Source: Streptomyces coeruleorubidus
GTDB taxonomy: Bacteria; Actinomycetota; Actinomycetes; Streptomycetales; Streptomycetaceae
Assembly (NCBI RefSeq): GCF_008705135.1
Contig: NZ_CP023694.1
Coordinates: 8,965,001 to 9,029,000 of the forward strand
Length of the DNA stretch: 64,000 bases
Direction: 5' to 3'
This document shows, piece by piece, positions 50,654 through 59,290 of this stretch. Numbering within the stretch: position 1 is the first letter of the stretch; each line of letters opens with the position of its first letter. The notes below the pieces were generated by a model. The model was not told the DNA's origin. It saw only the letters and a list, made by a program, of their open reading frames with translations, and searched no databases. Made by a program: the position numbers and the translations under genes.

Positions 50654-51283
50654 ATGACGACCGACACCCACCGTGTGATCCAGCCCAGCGTCCTCTACTT
50701 CGGCACGCCCGTCGTGCTGCTGACCACCGAGAACGACGACGGCTCCTGCAATCTCGCCCCGATCTCCTCCGCTTGGGCTCTGGGACAGCACGTCGTCCTG
50801 GGCATCGGCAGCGAGAGCAGGACCGTGCGCAACCTCGCCGAGCGCCCTGAGCTCGTGATCAACATCGCCTCGCCGGAGCTGTGGGAGCACGTGGAACGCC
50901 TCGCACCGCTCACCGGGGCCCACCCCGTGCCGGAGGCCAAGCGGGCGCTGTACCGCTACGAGCCCGACAAGTTCGCCGCGGCCGGGCTCACTCCGGCGGC
51001 CGCCGACCTCGTGAAGCCGCCGCGCGTGGCCGAGTGCGCGCTCCAGCTGGAGGCCCGGGCACGCGCGCTGACACCCGGCGGAGCGGGCCTCTTCCTCAGC
51101 GTCGAGTGCGAGGTGCTGCGCGTCCACGCCGCCGAACACGTCGTCGTACCCGGCACCCACCACATCGACCCGGCCGTCTGGAGCCCGCTCATCTACAACT
51201 TCCGCCACTACCACGGCCTGACCCGCGAGCTCGGTCACGGCTTCCGCTCCGAGACGGCCAAGGCCACCACCTCCGCCGCCTGA
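50654..51283 (+). CDS. Flavin reductase-like domain protein
   Basis: 209 residues of the flavin reductase-like FMN-binding split-barrel family: PVVLLTTENDDGSCNLAPISSAWALG at the flavin loop, then NLAERPELVINI. Such enzymes bind FMN and reduce it with NAD(P)H or act on small molecules. It is divergent from its likely ArsR-type repressor. Confidence 0.82.
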   Translation: MTTDTHRVIQPSVLYFGTPVVLLTTENDDGSCNLAPISSAWALGQHVVLGIGSESRTVRNLAERPELVINIASPELWEHVERLAPLTGAHPVPEAKRALYRYEPDKFAAAGLTPAAADLVKPPRVAECALQLEARARALTPGGAGLFLSVECEVLRVHAAEHVVVPGTHHIDPAVWSPLIYNFRHYHGLTRELGHGFRSETAKATTSAA

Positions 51284-51293
51284 CCCGCCCGCG

Positions 51294-51332
51294 CCGTGAC
51301 CGAACAGCGGGTCCCGTCCCGTCCGGTCACGG
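51294..51332. terminator. Terminator between convergent genes
   Basis: Perfect 9-bp stem (51294-51302 with 51324-51332) that overlaps the stop of the minus-strand gene. Confidence 0.55.
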
Positions 51333-51758
51333 TGCGGGCGCCGGCCCGTCCGTCCGGCGGCGCCGTTCCAGCAGCAACGCCGCACCCGTGGCGACCGCCC
51401 CGGCGCCCTCCCACAGGCCGACACCGACGAAGACGCCCGGCGCTCTCCCGCTGAGTGCCGCGGCGGTGAAGACCGTGCAGGTGAGCAGCCGGAACGGAAC
51501 GGTCCACCGGAAGAAGGCCCGCCAGTCGGCCAGCGCCGCCAGCACGTAGTACACGCCCATGTTGAGCGCCGCCATGGACGACGCCGTCAGGAACGCGGGC
51601 GTGAAGTCCCCGCCAGCACGCTCGCCCGGGGCGGCCAGCCCCAGCAGCGACAACTGCGTGGCCGGTGAGACCAAACCCACCGCGCCGAGGGCGGCGGCGA
51701 GCACACCGAAGACAGCCATCGTCCAGCCGGAGGCCGAGCGGGGGAGTGGGAGACGCAC
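51327..51758 (-). CDS. Membrane protein, unknown
   Basis: 143 residues with four hydrophobic helices (VFGVLAAALGAVGLVSPATQ, AFLTASSMAALNMGVYYVLAALA, RLLTCTVFTAAAL, WEGAGAVATGAALLL). No known domain is recognised. GTG 51758 lies seven bases behind a TACGAT -10 box, so the message is probably leaderless. Confidence 0.65.
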   Translation of the reverse strand: MRLPLPRSASGWTMAVFGVLAAALGAVGLVSPATQLSLLGLAAPGERAGGDFTPAFLTASSMAALNMGVYYVLAALADWRAFFRWTVPFRLLTCTVFTAAALSGRAPGVFVGVGLWEGAGAVATGAALLLERRRRTDGPAPAP

Positions 51759-51771
51759 GCCGGGGATCGTA
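51759..51771 (-). promoter_or_regulatory. Leaderless promoter -10
   Basis: On the minus strand, TACGAT is followed by seven bases and GTG 51758, the layout of a leaderless message. Confidence 0.45.
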
Positions 51772-51932
51772 TCCGTGTTCGATCGGCGGCCGGGCCGGTT
51801 CCGTTTCCTTTCCCGGACGGCACGAACCGTGTGGCAACCGCAAGATCCCGGGTACTCGTCCCGCCCCGGGCCCGGACCTCTGTGTGGGCCGACGGGCCTC
51901 CAGCAGTCGATCAGGAAAACGGAGGCAGACAG

Positions 51933-52415
51933 ATGAGCACCGTCAAGGAAGCCGTGGAAGTCGACGTCCCCATCCACACTGCCTACAACCAGTGGACGCA
52001 GTTCGAGGAGTTCCCGAACTTCATGGAGGGCGTCGAGGAGGTAAGGCAGCTGGACGACCGTCACAACCACTGGACCACCAAGGTCGCCGGAGTACGGCGC
52101 GAGTTCGACACCGAGATCGTCGACCAACTGCCCGACGAGCGGGTCACCTGGCGCACGACCAGCGGAGACACCCATCAGAAGGGCACTGTCCGCTTCCAGC
52201 GCCTGGACGACACCCATACCCGGGTGGAGCTCGTGATGGAGGTCGAGCCCAGCGGGGCCGTGGAGAAGGCCGGGGACATGCTCGGCACGATCGACCGCCA
52301 GATCAAGGGCGACATGAGGCGCTTCAAGCAGTACATCGAGAAGCGCGGCGGCGAGTCCGGCGCCTGGCGCGGACGCATCCAGCCGGGCGGCGACGCCGGC
52401 CCCACGCCCCTCTGA
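51933..52415 (+). CDS. SRPBCC family protein, paralogue of 11924 gene
   Basis: 160 residues from ATG 51933 with GGAGG upstream. The core VDVPIHTAYNQWTQFEEFPNFMEGVE and C-terminal DRQIKGDMRRFKQYIEKRG are close to the paralogue at 11924. START/Bet v1 fold, ligand unknown. GGGTAC at 51850 could be a SigB-type -10 box, although its -35 is poor. A canonical terminator follows. Confidence 0.85.
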   Translation: MSTVKEAVEVDVPIHTAYNQWTQFEEFPNFMEGVEEVRQLDDRHNHWTTKVAGVRREFDTEIVDQLPDERVTWRTTSGDTHQKGTVRFQRLDDTHTRVELVMEVEPSGAVEKAGDMLGTIDRQIKGDMRRFKQYIEKRGGESGAWRGRIQPGGDAGPTPL

Positions 52416-52440
52416 CACCCAGGGCGCCGGCTCTTCCGGC

Positions 52441-52481
52441 CCCGGCCTCCACCACAGACCCGGTGGAGGCCGGGTTCTTTT
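52441..52481 (+). terminator. Rho-independent terminator
   Basis: 13-bp perfect stem (52441-52453 with 52462-52474), 8-base loop, followed directly by TTCTTTT. The clearest intrinsic terminator in the window. Confidence 0.92.
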
Positions 52482-52685
52482 GTGCCCGCCCCTTCTCCCC
52501 GAGCCCGTGTTCCTGACGCGCCCGTGTCCCCGACGCGGGGAATGTGTGGTGTTTCGGTCATCTCGGTGACATGCACCTGTCCATATCAGTCTCCTGGTGG
52601 CACGCTGCCCTCTGGTTCGCAGCGACACCACTGCCTGACCGGGTGGATGCCCCACCACCCGGCCCCCACAGCAGAAGGAGACCGC

Positions 52686-53696
52686 GTGACAGGCACACCT
52701 CGCAGCCTTCGCTCCTCCGGCAGCGGCACCCGCCGCGTTCGTCGCACCGTCCTCGGCGCACTCGCCGGCGTCGCCGCACTGCTGGCGACCGGCGTCACCG
52801 CCGCACCGGCGAGCGCCGCGCCCGACCCGGGAACGGTGGCGCCTTCGGCGCAGGAACGCGCCCTCGACTTCTGGACCCCCCAGCGGATGCGCGCCGCCAC
52901 CCCGCTCGACGTCCTGTCCGTCGACCGCTCCGACATGCGGACATCGGACATACGCAAGGGCAAGGCGACCGTCGTGGCACCCAGCACGCCCGCCTCCGAC
53001 GCCGGTCTGCTGGCGATACCCAACGGCGGCGGGCCCTGGAGCGGGGGCGGAGCGGTGACCAAGACCGCCGGGCGGGTGTTCTTCACCTTCCAGGGGCGCA
53101 CCGCCTCCTGCTCCGGCAACGCCGTCACCAGCGCCAACAAGAGCACCGTGATCACCGCGGGCCACTGCGTGAAGATGGAGGGCGCCTGGCACACCAACTG
53201 GGTGTTCGTGCCCGGCTACCACGACGGGCAGCGCCCGTACGGCACCTGGACCGCCTCCAAGATCCTCTCCACGCCGCAGTGGACGGCCAGTGAGGACATC
53301 AACTACGACATCGGCGCCGCCGTGGTCGCCCCGCTGGACGGCAAGAAGCTGACCGACGTCGTCGGCGGCCAGGGCCTGGCCTTCAACACCGGCTACAGCA
53401 AGGCCATGTACGCCTTCGGCTTCCCGGCGGCCGCTCCCTACGACGGCGAGAAGTTCATCTACTGCAGCGGCACCACCTACCGCGACTTCCTGCTCTCCAG
53501 CGACCACGGTCTGACCTGCAACATGACCGGCGGCTCCAGCGGCGGCCCGTGGTTCACCCAGTTCAACGCGGCCACCGGGACCGGGCTGCAGTCCTCGGTG
53601 AACAGCTTCAAGTACAACTTCCTGCCCAACGCCATGTACGGCCCGTACTTCGGCGCGGACGCACAGAACCTGTACCAGAGCGCCCAGTCGTCCTGA
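52686..53696 (+). CDS. Secreted V8-like/trypsin-like protease
   Basis: 336 residues from GTG 52686 (AAGGAG upstream). A signal peptide ends at about residue 41 (ASA). A propeptide precedes the chymotrypsin fold, with His in ITAGHC, Asp in NYDIGAAVV and Ser in GGSSGGPWF. The layout fits the glutamyl-endopeptidase/V8 type secreted by Streptomyces. Cys residues occur in pairs. It probably digests protein outside the cell. A strong terminator follows. Confidence 0.92.
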   Translation: MTGTPRSLRSSGSGTRRVRRTVLGALAGVAALLATGVTAAPASAAPDPGTVAPSAQERALDFWTPQRMRAATPLDVLSVDRSDMRTSDIRKGKATVVAPSTPASDAGLLAIPNGGGPWSGGGAVTKTAGRVFFTFQGRTASCSGNAVTSANKSTVITAGHCVKMEGAWHTNWVFVPGYHDGQRPYGTWTASKILSTPQWTASEDINYDIGAAVVAPLDGKKLTDVVGGQGLAFNTGYSKAMYAFGFPAAAPYDGEKFIYCSGTTYRDFLLSSDHGLTCNMTGGSSGGPWFTQFNAATGTGLQSSVNSFKYNFLPNAMYGPYFGADAQNLYQSAQSS

Positions 53697-53706
53697 GCCA
53701 CCGGCG

Positions 53707-53757
53707 GCCGGGAGCCGGGCCCTCCTCCGGACGGTGGGGGAGGACCCGGCTCCCGGC
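53707..53757 (+). terminator. Terminator after protease
   Basis: Long stem (about 19 bp, one mismatch) between 53707-53728 and 53739-53757. Confidence 0.8.
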
Positions 53758-53819
53758 GTCACCGCGAAGAACCCTCGGCGTCGCAGCGAAGAACCCTCGG
53801 CGTCACCGCGAAGGGCTCC
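53754..53819. repeat. 3 x 22-bp tandem repeat
   Basis: Units start at 53754, 53776 and 53798, with a partial fourth at 53820. Units 1 and 2 differ at two bases, and unit 3 diverges in its last seven. The array begins in the terminator of the protease and ends 60 bases before the NADAR gene, so it may belong to that gene's promoter. Confidence 0.8.
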
Positions 53820-53880
53820 GGGCGTCGCCGCCAGGCGGCAAACACGTTGCGCCGACCAGCGGTTCCGACAGAATGCCGGG

Positions 53881-55020
53881 ATGATCGGCAACCGCATCAC
53901 CTACCGCACGGCGGACGGCGTCCGCGTCCCCGGGACCTGGCGACACGCCTTCATCCGCAACGGCGACTACTTCCTGACCGACCTGTTCATCTACGCGGAC
54001 GGGCTGATCGACTGCTGGGGCCTGGTCACCCTTGAGGAGTTCGCGGAGAAGCTGCGCTGCGGCTGGGTCGCCACCGAACTCCCGGACGGCGCAAGGGTGT
54101 CCGCCCATGATCTGGCCGCGTGGCGGTTCAGCGAGCCGCGCACCTGGCTCACGCCCGAGCTGCTGCTGGCCGAGGTCCGGGACACCATCGACCAGCTCAA
54201 TGGACGCCCGGACTCCACGGACCGCTGCCTGGCCGCCGTCGACGCGTTCCTCGCCGACCGGACCGAGGAGAACCGGACCGCCGCCCGCGCCGCCTACCTG
54301 GGCATTCCCGAGACCCAACGCCACTACGCGCTCGGCGACATGGACCGCAAGGACTGGCCGCTCCAGGTCCTGGTGACCGGACCCGGCGAGCACCTGGACG
54401 GCGCCCCGGGCGAACCGGTCACGCAGGAGGAATACGACGACGCGATCGCCTACTTCGAGGAGCGGGCGAGGTGGATCGCGCAACGGCCCGCCCGAGTTCC
54501 GGCAGACGGGCCCGCGACACCGTTCGCCCCCGCCATCCACCTGTACCAGAGCCATTTCCGCACAGTCCCGGACGACCCTGGCACGACTGCACTGCGCAAT
54601 GACTTCCCCGCGCCCGTCCCGGCCGACGGCGTCACCTACCCCTCCGTCGCCCACGCGTACTGGGCCCTGTCCACCACGGACCCCGACGCCCGGGCCGCCA
54701 TCAGGGAGGCGAACACCGTGTACGCCGCCCGGGACATCGCGGCAGGCGCTTCCCGGCGCGACGGTTGGGAACAGGCCCGGACCGCCGTCATGACCGCGCT
54801 GCTGAGGGCCAAGTACACCAGGCACCCGGCCCTCGCCCGGATCCTCCTGGACACGCACGACGCGACACTCGTCTACGACGACTCCGACTCCGGCTTCTGG
54901 GGCGACAACGGCGGCCGCGGCCGGAACTGGACGGGCCGCCTCCTGGAACTCGTCCGTTCCGAACTCCGCGCAGAGCAGGCCGGAATCGCGCTCCCGGAAC
55001 CGGCCGCCACCGAGGGGTGA
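53881..55020 (+). CDS. NADAR-domain protein with N-terminal domain of unknown function
   Basis: 379 residues. Residues 1-115 form an unknown domain (ITYRTADGVRVPGTWRHAF, LFIYADGLIDCWGLVTLEEF). About 225-365 is a NADAR fold, the family that removes ADP-ribose from nucleic acids or acts on NAD-like compounds: YQSHFRTVPD, TYPSVAHAYWALS, VYAARDIAAG, FWGDNGGRGRNWTGRLLELVR. The usual EH (TVEH) Glu is replaced by Ala in SVAH, so catalysis may differ or be lost. CAGAAT six bases before ATG 53881 suggests a leaderless message. No DarT-type toxin is adjacent. Confidence 0.78.
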   Translation: MIGNRITYRTADGVRVPGTWRHAFIRNGDYFLTDLFIYADGLIDCWGLVTLEEFAEKLRCGWVATELPDGARVSAHDLAAWRFSEPRTWLTPELLLAEVRDTIDQLNGRPDSTDRCLAAVDAFLADRTEENRTAARAAYLGIPETQRHYALGDMDRKDWPLQVLVTGPGEHLDGAPGEPVTQEEYDDAIAYFEERARWIAQRPARVPADGPATPFAPAIHLYQSHFRTVPDDPGTTALRNDFPAPVPADGVTYPSVAHAYWALSTTDPDARAAIREANTVYAARDIAAGASRRDGWEQARTAVMTALLRAKYTRHPALARILLDTHDATLVYDDSDSGFWGDNGGRGRNWTGRLLELVRSELRAEQAGIALPEPAATEG

Positions 55021-55039
55021 GTGGCGGGGCGCCGGCCGT

Positions 55040-55903
55040 TCAGGCGGTCGCCTCGGCGAGCAGCCCCACCTGTTCGAGTCCCGACGCCGCGGGCACGAAG
55101 ATGAGCTCGTCACAGCCGGCCGCGGCGAACGAGTCGGCGTACGACATCACCATCTCCGCGCTCACCGCGGCACTCGCCGCGACCTGCGCGGCGGCGTCGC
55201 CGAGGAAGCCGTAGTAGTCCTGGAGATAGCCGTCCGCGAGCGCCCGGGCGTCCGGGCCGAGCGCGAAGTACACCAGCGCCAGCTTGCGCGGCGATCCGGT
55301 ACGCCCCGCCTCCTTCCACGCGGCATCGACGCCGGCCGACGCCTCCGCGAACATCTCCGGCGTGCCACCGCCCATGATCCAGCCGTCGGCCAGCCGGGCC
55401 ACCCGCCGGAAACTGGCCGGCGTCGACCCGCCCAGGACGACTTCGGGACCACCCTCGCGCACAGGTGCCGGCCCGATCGCACCGGCGAACCCCCGCTCCT
55501 CGCCCGACCAGACGCGTTTCATCTCCGTCAGCTGTTCCTCCAGCCGGCGCCCCCTGCCCTCGGTGGGCAGACCACTCGCGGCGAAGTCGTCGTCACGCCC
55601 GCCCAGGCCCACACCGAGCACGAATCGCCCCCCGGAGAGCCGGTCGACCGAGGCCGCCTGCTTCGCCAGCAGCGCGCTGTTCGTGTACAGCGGCCCCAGC
55701 AGCACACTCGTCGTCAGCCGGATCCGGCTGGTGACCGCGGCGGCCGCACTCAGCGCGACCAGCTCCTCGTACCCCGGGTAGACCAGCCGCCCGATCGTCC
55801 CGAGCGTACTGAATCCCGCCTCCTCGGCCCGCCGGGCCCACTCCACGAGAACCGAACCCTCGGTCCCCGGAACCGTGTTGGGAAGGCCTATACCGATGTC
55901 CAT
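55040..55903 (-). CDS. LLM-class flavin-dependent oxidoreductase
   Basis: 287 residues from ATG 55903 (GGAGGTGGAG upstream). TIM-barrel luciferase-like fold: DIGIGLPNTVPG, WARRAEEAGFSTLGTIGRL, NSALLAKQAASVDRLSGGRFVLGVGLGGR, LADGWIMGGG. Probably F420- or FMN-dependent. The frame runs on to 57601 on the minus strand but only as a shadow of the P450. It is divergent from that P450 (gap about 150 bases), so a shared pathway is possible. Confidence 0.88.
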   Translation of the reverse strand: MDIGIGLPNTVPGTEGSVLVEWARRAEEAGFSTLGTIGRLVYPGYEELVALSAAAAVTSRIRLTTSVLLGPLYTNSALLAKQAASVDRLSGGRFVLGVGLGGRDDDFAASGLPTEGRGRRLEEQLTEMKRVWSGEERGFAGAIGPAPVREGGPEVVLGGSTPASFRRVARLADGWIMGGGTPEMFAEASAGVDAAWKEAGRTGSPRKLALVYFALGPDARALADGYLQDYYGFLGDAAAQVAASAAVSAEMVMSYADSFAAAGCDELIFVPAASGLEQVGLLAEATA

Positions 55904-56053
55904 CTCCACCTCCGCAATGCGAGGGGGAGCGCCTACCCACCCGCTGTTCCGCGAACCGGATGTGACGCACTGATCACCGAGCCAGGGAGTTCCACCACCA
56001 CGCCGTGGGCATGCATCGATCGTTTGTCGCCCCCACAAGGAGTGAAACCGGCC

Positions 56054-57595
56054 ATGAACGCTCCCGCGACGTCCCCCACCCGCACCGCCCCCGGAAGCCT
56101 CCCCCTGATCGGCCACGGCCTCCAACTCGCCCGCCGTCCCCTGCCGTTCATCAGCTCCCTGCGCGAGCACGGACCCGTGGTGCGCATCCGGATAGGCCCC
56201 ACCCCGGCCTACGTCGTCACCGATCCCGCCCTCACTCGCAAGGTCCTGGTGACCGACGCCGCGCACTACGCCAAGGGCGGGAAGATCATCGACGCTCTGC
56301 GTGTCTTCTTCGGCGACGGGCTCGCCACGATCGCGGACGGCGACGCCCATCTGCGCAACCGGCGTCTGATGCAGCCCATGTTCAACAAGTCGCACATCGC
56401 CGGCCGCGGCGACGCCATGATCGAGCAGGTCGCGGCGATGGTCGGCGCTTGGTCCGAGGCGCGGCCGCGCGACGTGTACGAGGACATGAACGAGGTCACG
56501 CTCGCGGCCTTCCTCGTCGCCCTGTTCGGCGCGGACCTGCCCGAACACCTGGAGGGCGAGTTCACGGCGCTGATGCCGGAGATCATGAAGGGCACGATCC
56601 GGCAGACCATCCTCCCGCCCTGGGTGACCAGGCTGCCGCTGCCCGCCAACCGGGCACACGCGCAGCGCGTGGCCCGCCTGCGCGCCCTCATCGACCAGGC
56701 CATCGACCACCGTGCGAGCCGGGCAGCCCGCTCTTCCTCCGGCGCCGAAGCGGACTCCGACGCCGTAACGGCCCCCGGTGCCGAAGCGGCTGCTGACGCC
56801 GAAACGGCCTCGAACGCCGCTGGATGCCCGCACGCGGCGGCCCCCGAGGAGCAGACCGGCCTCTTCGACACTCTGCTGACCGCCGAGGACCCGCTGACCC
56901 GTCAGCAGCTCCAGGACGAGGCCATCACCCTGCTGACCGGAGCGATCGAGACCACCGGAACCACGCTGGCCTGGACGCTCTACGAGATCTCCCGCCATCC
57001 GCGGATCGAGCGGCGACTGCGCGAGGAACTCGCCAAGGTCTGCGGGGACCGCCCCTTGCGCTACGGCGACCTCGAACACCTCCCGTACGCCCGCCGGGTG
57101 TTGCAGGAGGCCATCCGCAAGTACGGGCCGGCCTGGCTGGTGACCCGGACCGCCACTCGTGACATCGACCTGGGCGGCCACCTCGTGCCCCGGGGCGCCG
57201 ACGTGGTCTGGAGCCCCTACCTCCACCAGCACGACCCCGACGTGTTCGCCGACCCCGACGCCTTCGACCCGGACCGCTGGACACCCGAGAACGTGTCGGC
57301 CACCCGCGGTTCGTTCCTCGCCTTCGGCGACGGCCGCCGCAAGTGCATCGGCGAGAACTTCGCCTGGGCCGAACTCCAGATCATCCTGGCGACCGTCCTG
57401 CGGACCTGGCAGTCCTTCGAACTCACCTCCCCGGCGCCGCGGCCCCAGGCCGTGGTCACGGTCAAGCCGGACCGCCTGACCATGGAGTTCCGCCGGAAGG
57501 CGGCACCGACGCAGCCGACGAGCGAGAGCCCGTCCCAGGCGGTGATCGTGCCGGAAGCCGGCCCGGACACCGGGCCCACACCGTCCGGCAGTTGA
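56054..57595 (+). CDS. Cytochrome P450
   Basis: 513 residues, long for a bacterial P450. It has LTGAIETTGTTLAW (I-helix), EAIRKYGPAW (ExxR) and the heme loop FGDGRRKCIGENF with C431. The N-terminus (SLPLIGHGLQLARRPLPFISSLREHGPVVR) resembles pentalenene oxygenase/PtlI-type terpene P450s. Residues about 221-262 are an Ala-rich insertion made of two 12-residue repeats. No terpene synthase is in the window. The start is ATG 56054 with AAGGAG upstream. Confidence 0.9.
   Translation: MNAPATSPTRTAPGSLPLIGHGLQLARRPLPFISSLREHGPVVRIRIGPTPAYVVTDPALTRKVLVTDAAHYAKGGKIIDALRVFFGDGLATIADGDAHLRNRRLMQPMFNKSHIAGRGDAMIEQVAAMVGAWSEARPRDVYEDMNEVTLAAFLVALFGADLPEHLEGEFTALMPEIMKGTIRQTILPPWVTRLPLPANRAHAQRVARLRALIDQAIDHRASRAARSSSGAEADSDAVTAPGAEAAADAETASNAAGCPHAAAPEEQTGLFDTLLTAEDPLTRQQLQDEAITLLTGAIETTGTTLAWTLYEISRHPRIERRLREELAKVCGDRPLRYGDLEHLPYARRVLQEAIRKYGPAWLVTRTATRDIDLGGHLVPRGADVVWSPYLHQHDPDVFADPDAFDPDRWTPENVSATRGSFLAFGDGRRKCIGENFAWAELQIILATVLRTWQSFELTSPAPRPQAVVTVKPDRLTMEFRRKAAPTQPTSESPSQAVIVPEAGPDTGPTPSGS
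56741..56812 (+). repeat. 2 x 36-bp repeat in P450 insertion
   Basis: Units 56741-56776 and 56777-56812, in frame, encode two similar Gly-Ala-Glu-Ala-type segments of the P450 insertion, a small in-frame minisatellite. Confidence 0.8.
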
Positions 57596-57609
57596 CGCCA
57601 CCGGGCGGC

Positions 57610-57633
57610 GGCGGGACCGGAACCGGTCCCGCC
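57610..57633 (+). terminator. Terminator after P450
   Basis: Perfect 11-bp GC arms (57610-57620 with 57623-57633) around two bases. Confidence 0.65.
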
Positions 57634-57688
57634 CCGGTCACCGGGCAACCTTCTCCCGGCTCGGAGGTCTTCCTTCCCGGAGGTGGCC

Positions 57689-59173
57689 ATGGGGGCGGAC
57701 CATCAGATCGCTTTCCTCCTGCGCGAGTCGGAGGCGCCCGACCCGGAGCGGCGCGCGGCTGCGGTGAAGGGGCTCGGGAGGACGGGCGGGGCCGGGTACG
57801 TCCGCGTCCTCACCGAGGCGGCCGGCGACCCCGCGCCCACCGTGCGCGCGGCCGCCGCCCTGGCCCTCGGCCGGCTCGGGGACCCCGAGGCGGGCGGCGA
57901 GGCGCTGGTCCCGCTGATGGAGGACGCGGACCCCCGCGTACGGCGCAGGGCTTCGGTCGCCGCCATCCGACTGGGACTCCGAGGACCGGCGGTCACACAG
58001 TCCTTCGCACGGCTGCTGTCCGACCCGGACCACCACCTGCGGATCAACGCCCTGGACGGCTTGGGGGCCCTGGGCGTACCCGGGGACGTCACGGCCCTCG
58101 TCGGGCTGCTCGGTGACCCGGACTTCACCGTGTGGGGGCGGGCCCGGAGTCTGGTGCACCGGTTCGGGGACGACGCGGCAGTACGGGCGGAGGTGATCCG
58201 CACCGCCCGCCGGGGCCCGGGTGCCGCCCGCGTGCGTGCCCTGGACCTGCTGCCGGACCGCTGCACCGAGCAGCTCCTGGACTCCCTGCTCACGGGACTG
58301 GGCGATCCTTCCGCCGAGGTACGGAAAGCCGTGGCCCGGAGGTTGTTCGACGTGACACGGCCGGAGGTGCGGGACGCGCTGGCCGCGGCGCTGCGGACCG
58401 AGCGGGATCCCGGGGTGGCCGCGTACCTGCTGCGCTGCCTCGGAGGCCTGGGCGACGAGCGGGTGACCGTACCGGCGGTGCGGTGGCTGCGCGATCCCGA
58501 AGCCGGAGCACCGGCCGCACGCGCCTTGGCGGAAGCGGCCCCGTCGATGGCCGCCGCACACCTGCGCACGGTCATGGCCGACCGCACGGTCCACCCCCGC
58601 CCCCGGGCCGCCGCGGCCACGGCCGTCGGGGCCGGCGGAGGATGGGACGCCGTCTGGCTGCTGCTGCCCCTGCTGGACGACCCCGACGACGAGGTGCGCG
58701 CCGGCGCGATCGACGGTCTCGGAGAACTCGTCTGGAACGGGCTCCGCCCATGGGAACGCCGCCCCGTGGCCCGGGCCCTGGTCGCCCGCCTCGCTGCCGG
58801 CGGACCCCACATCTGGCGCGGACGCAACGCCCTCGACGGCCTCACCCAGGCCCTGCCCGCCGTACGCCGCCTCGCGGACGGCGCGGCCTCCGGCGAGGTC
58901 CGGGCCGCCGCCCTGTCGCTGCTCGACGGGGACGACGAGACCGACGAGCACACCCACGACGACGTACGGCGCTTCCTGCGTGGCCTGGACGACCCGCATG
59001 AGCCGGTCCGCTACGAGGCCGTGCTCGGTCTCGGACGCCGGGTCGCGGCGACCGGCACGCTGCCACCCGGAAGCGAGGAAGCCCACAGCCGACTGACCGC
59101 CCTCACCACCGACGCCTCCCATCGGCTGCGCCACGCCGCCGCCGGCCTGCTCGAAGCACTGGACACCGACTGA
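57689..59173 (+). CDS. HEAT-repeat protein
   Basis: 494 residues from ATG 57689 (GGAGGT upstream). A string of HEAT/PBS-lyase-like repeats (D-P-x-V-R-x-x-A-x-x-A-L-G-x-L), for example DPAPTVRAAAALALGRLGD, DADPRVRRRASVAAIRLG, DPSAEVRKAVARRLFD, DDEVRAGAIDGLGEL. Such proteins are scaffolds. No membrane or catalytic domain is seen. It stands alone after the P450 terminator. The role is unknown. Confidence 0.82.
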   Translation: MGADHQIAFLLRESEAPDPERRAAAVKGLGRTGGAGYVRVLTEAAGDPAPTVRAAAALALGRLGDPEAGGEALVPLMEDADPRVRRRASVAAIRLGLRGPAVTQSFARLLSDPDHHLRINALDGLGALGVPGDVTALVGLLGDPDFTVWGRARSLVHRFGDDAAVRAEVIRTARRGPGAARVRALDLLPDRCTEQLLDSLLTGLGDPSAEVRKAVARRLFDVTRPEVRDALAAALRTERDPGVAAYLLRCLGGLGDERVTVPAVRWLRDPEAGAPAARALAEAAPSMAAAHLRTVMADRTVHPRPRAAAATAVGAGGGWDAVWLLLPLLDDPDDEVRAGAIDGLGELVWNGLRPWERRPVARALVARLAAGGPHIWRGRNALDGLTQALPAVRRLADGAASGEVRAAALSLLDGDDETDEHTHDDVRRFLRGLDDPHEPVRYEAVLGLGRRVAATGTLPPGSEEAHSRLTALTTDASHRLRHAAAGLLEALDTD

Positions 59174-59290
59174 CTCCTCCGGCACACAAGCCCCTTCGCT
59201 CACACACAGGCATCACCCGCACCGGCGATTCCCGGACACCGGCCGCCGTACACCGCGTGTCGCCCGCCCGGCCGGGCCACACTGGGACCC

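Noticed and set aside
51850..51855. SigB-type promoter GGGTAC before the SRPBCC gene
   Set aside because: The -10 fits, but the -35 GNNTN spacing is off by at least one base.
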